Shown piece after piece: positions 61,966-64,000 of a stretch of 64,000 nucleotides of DNA. The notes below the pieces were generated by a model that saw only the letters and a list, made by a program, of their open reading frames with translations, made no database searches and had not been told where the DNA came from. Origin of the DNA: Bacteroidota bacterium (lineage in GTDB: Bacteria > Bacteroidota > Bacteroidia > Chitinophagales > Chitinophagaceae). Both the position numbers and the translations under genes were made by a program. Position 1 is the stretch's first letter, and each line of letters starts with the position of its first letter. The DNA is taken from the NCBI GenBank assembly GCA_030706735.1, contig JAUZNZ010000003.1, positions 1 to 64,000 of the forward strand, read 5' to 3'.

Positions 61966-63293
61966 TGATGAAAACGTTTGACATACGAAAGGGCAACGGC
62001 GCCCGCGGCGAACAAAGCGCGGAGAACTGGAAAGCCCTCCTGGCAAGACCCTCGATCGACAACGTCGCTCTCGAGCAAAGGGTGGCGGTCATCCTGGATC
62101 AGGTCAGGTTGCATGGCGATGCGGCGGTCAAAAAGTTCTCTCTGCAATATGATAAGGTCGCGCCGGACCCGATCGAGGCGAACCGCATGGAAATGGAGGC
62201 GGCCGCTGCGGAGATCAGTGACGAATTAAAAACGGCGATCAGCCAGGCCAGGGAAAATATTGAACGCTTTCACCGCCCACAATGGCGGGAACCAGAAGCG
62301 GTGGAAACGATGCCGGGTGTCCGCTGCTGGCGCAAGTCGGTGGGGATTGAAAGGGTCGGGCTCTATATCCCCGGCGGGACAGCTCCATTGTTCAGCACCC
62401 TGCTGATGCTGGGCATACCCGCCCGTATCGCAGGTTGTCGGGAGGTCGTACTTTGCTCCCCCCCGGATCCGAACGGACGATTGCACCCGGCTATATTGTA
62501 TACCGCCGGGCTTGTGGGGGTCACCAGGATATTCAAGGTCGGAGGCGTACAGGCGGTCGGGGCGATGGCATACGGAACCGCGATGATCCCCCGCGTCCAC
62601 AAAATATTCGGTCCCGGGAATCAATACGTAACCTGCGCAAAGCAACTGATACAGAAGGATGGCGTAGCCATCGACATGCCTGCCGGTCCCAGTGAACTGG
62701 CTGTTTATGCGGACGACCACGCAAATCCCCGGGTCGTGGCGGCAGATCTTCTTTCCCAGGCCGAGCACGGCGCGGATAGTCAGGTCATTCTTGTCAGCCC
62801 CTCGGAATTGCTTATCGAAGCGGTGCAAATGGAGATGGCCGGTCAGCTGCCGGACCTTCCGAGGCAGGCCCTGGCCACGGCAGCGCTGGCAAATAGCCGC
62901 GCCTTTATCGTCAGGGACGAATGGCAGGCCATGGAGCTGCTGAATGAATACGCCCCGGAGCACCTGATCCTGATCTGCCGGGAGCCCGGCGCTCTGGCAG
63001 AGCGGGTCGTCAATGCCGGATCGGTCTTTCTTGGCGCCTTCTCTCCCGAAAGTGCCGGGGACTATGCCACCGGTACCAACCACGTCCTGCCGACCAGCGG
63101 CTATGCGAAGGCGTACAGCGGAGTGAGTGTGGACAGCTTTGTAAAAAAGATCACCTTCCAGGAATTGACCGAGGAAGGGATCCGGGGAATCGCACAAACC
63201 GTGGAACGGATGGCCAGGGCCGAAGGACTGGATGCGCATGCCAATGCCGTGCGTGTGAGGATGGGCCGGCAGGGCAAGGCTCCGCGGGCCTGA
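61965..63293 (+). CDS. hisD: Histidinol dehydrogenase
   Basis: The 442-residue zinc enzyme oxidises L-histidinol to histidine in two steps. Conserved stretches are RVGLYIPGGTAPLFSTLLML, VGGVQAVGAMAYGT, FGPGNQYVTCAKQ, DMPAGPSELAVYAD, the QAEHGADSQVILV zinc-site region, and YAPEHLIL. It overlaps hisG by 1 bp (TGATG). Length is the family norm. Confidence 0.96.
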   Translation: MMKTFDIRKGNGARGEQSAENWKALLARPSIDNVALEQRVAVILDQVRLHGDAAVKKFSLQYDKVAPDPIEANRMEMEAAAAEISDELKTAISQARENIERFHRPQWREPEAVETMPGVRCWRKSVGIERVGLYIPGGTAPLFSTLLMLGIPARIAGCREVVLCSPPDPNGRLHPAILYTAGLVGVTRIFKVGGVQAVGAMAYGTAMIPRVHKIFGPGNQYVTCAKQLIQKDGVAIDMPAGPSELAVYADDHANPRVVAADLLSQAEHGADSQVILVSPSELLIEAVQMEMAGQLPDLPRQALATAALANSRAFIVRDEWQAMELLNEYAPEHLILICREPGALAERVVNAGSVFLGAFSPESAGDYATGTNHVLPTSGYAKAYSGVSVDSFVKKITFQELTEEGIRGIAQTVERMARAEGLDAHANAVRVRMGRQGKAPRA

Positions 63294-63322
63294 TAGAGGA
63301 CGATATTCAATTCAATGATACT

Positions 63323-64000
63323 ATGTTTCAATTAGACAGCCTGTTACGGGACAATATCCGGCGCCTCGTGCCGTATTCCTCGGCCAGGGACGAATTCCAT
63401 GGTTCGGCGCAGATCTTTATTGATGCCAACGAGAACAGCCTGGGTTCTCCGCTTACGCGCTGGTACAACCGGTATCCCGATCCCCACCAGGTAAGGGTAA
63501 AGGAGGCGCTCAGCAAAGTCAAAGGGATTGGCCCGCAACACCTATTCCTGGGCAATGGCAGCGACGAATGCATCGATATCCTGTATCGCGCCTTCTGCAA
63601 CCCGGGAAAGGACAATGTCATCATCAACCCGCCGACCTACGGCATGTACGAGGTCAGTGCGAACATCAACGATGTCGAGGTCAGGCGCGCCGTACTCATG
63701 GATGATTTCCAGCTGGACCTGATCCACCTTGAACGCCTGGTGGACGAAAACAGCAAACTGATCTGGATTTGCAGCCCGAATAATCCGACAGGCAATTCCA
63801 TGAACAGGCAGGATATCGAGATCGTCCTGAACAATTTTCCCGGACTCGTAGTGATCGATGAGGCCTATATTAATTTTTCCCGCCATCGCTCTTTCATTCA
63901 GGAATTGAGCGACTATCCCAATCTCGTCGTCCTGCAGACGATGAGCAAAGCCTGGGGACTCGCCGGCCTTCGTTTAGGGATGGCCTTCGCCAGCGAGGCG
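63323..64000 (+). CDS. hisC: Histidinol-phosphate aminotransferase, 3' truncated by the window
   Basis: The frame runs from ATG at 63323 to the window edge (226 codons visible). It has IDANENSLGSP, FLGNGSDECIDILYRAF, the NPPTYGMYEV stretch with PLP-stacking Tyr, ICSPNNPTGN, VVIDEAYINF and K209 in TMSKAWGLAGLRLG, all typical of HisC. It transaminates imidazole acetol-phosphate. It follows hisD by 29 bp and is the third gene of the operon, which continues beyond the window. Confidence 0.92.
   Translation, partial: MFQLDSLLRDNIRRLVPYSSARDEFHGSAQIFIDANENSLGSPLTRWYNRYPDPHQVRVKEALSKVKGIGPQHLFLGNGSDECIDILYRAFCNPGKDNVIINPPTYGMYEVSANINDVEVRRAVLMDDFQLDLIHLERLVDENSKLIWICSPNNPTGNSMNRQDIEIVLNNFPGLVVIDEAYINFSRHRSFIQELSDYPNLVVLQTMSKAWGLAGLRLGMAFASEA

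Overview
The window looks like chromosome from a member of the Bacteroidota, most likely family Chitinophagaceae. The grounds are: several genes preceded by the phylum's TAnnTTTG -7 promoter element, few Shine-Dalgarno sequences, a type IX secretion/gliding protein of the SprE/PorW type (47588-50662), a BshB1-type bacillithiol deacetylase, a DAHP synthase fused to chorismate mutase, ECF sigma factors each followed by a membrane partner, and outer-membrane beta-barrel proteins. Genus cannot be fixed by reading alone. I see no phage, insertion sequence, CRISPR array, rRNA or complete tRNA gene.

Layout. 1-3.4 kb: the end of a lectin-like protein, a Tat-exported enolase-superfamily enzyme and a bile-acid/sodium-type symporter. 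3.4-10.2 kb: phosphoesterase, dihydrolipoyl dehydrogenase, bshB1, fatty-acid desaturase and the agmatine-to-putrescine pair aguB-aguA. 10.3-13.9 kb: lipoprotein, an ECF sigma factor coupled to a membrane-anchored beta-barrel protein, and a universal stress protein. 14-18.7 kb: smc and a BNR/YCF48-like protein. 18.7-25.1 kb: an Omp85-like barrel, class I and class II fructose-bisphosphate aldolases side by side, a cryptic protein with kinase-like motifs, and a CBS-domain cystathionine beta-synthase-type enzyme. 25.2-33.1 kb: tex, a second sigma/anti-sigma pair, an S41 protease, and an amino-sugar kinase-murQ pair for cell-wall recycling.

33.1-42.5 kb is an aromatic amino-acid cluster (pheA, aminotransferase, tyrA, a DEAD-box helicase, DAHP synthase-chorismate mutase, aroB, aroA, aroC). 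It is preceded by a 29-residue leader peptide packed with Phe and Tyr codons and by mutually exclusive hairpins: a complete transcription attenuator. 42.5-56.5 kb carries envelope genes: L,D-transpeptidase, RlpA-like protein, PBP1A, SprE, a truncated M23-type anchor, bactofilin, two AtpI-like proteins, a SprT-like protease and a ClC channel. 56.6-60.3 kb holds a sugar-acid set (dgoK, KDPGal aldolase, GntP permease). 60.4 kb to the end holds a degenerate sigma-like protein and the start of the histidine operon (hisG-hisD-hisC), preceded by a second attenuator with a HHHQH leader peptide and a consensus Bacteroidota promoter.

The most interesting signals are the two amino-acid attenuators, which share the same build and the same 10-nt gap from -7 element to leader start codon. 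Next are the kinase-like hypothetical protein at 22249-23358, the predicted two-membrane-spanning sigma partner at 11666-12997, the M23 anchor that has lost its peptidase, and a palindrome that brackets a sigma-factor promoter at 28641-28682. All functional assignments rest on reading motifs and gene order; no database search was run.
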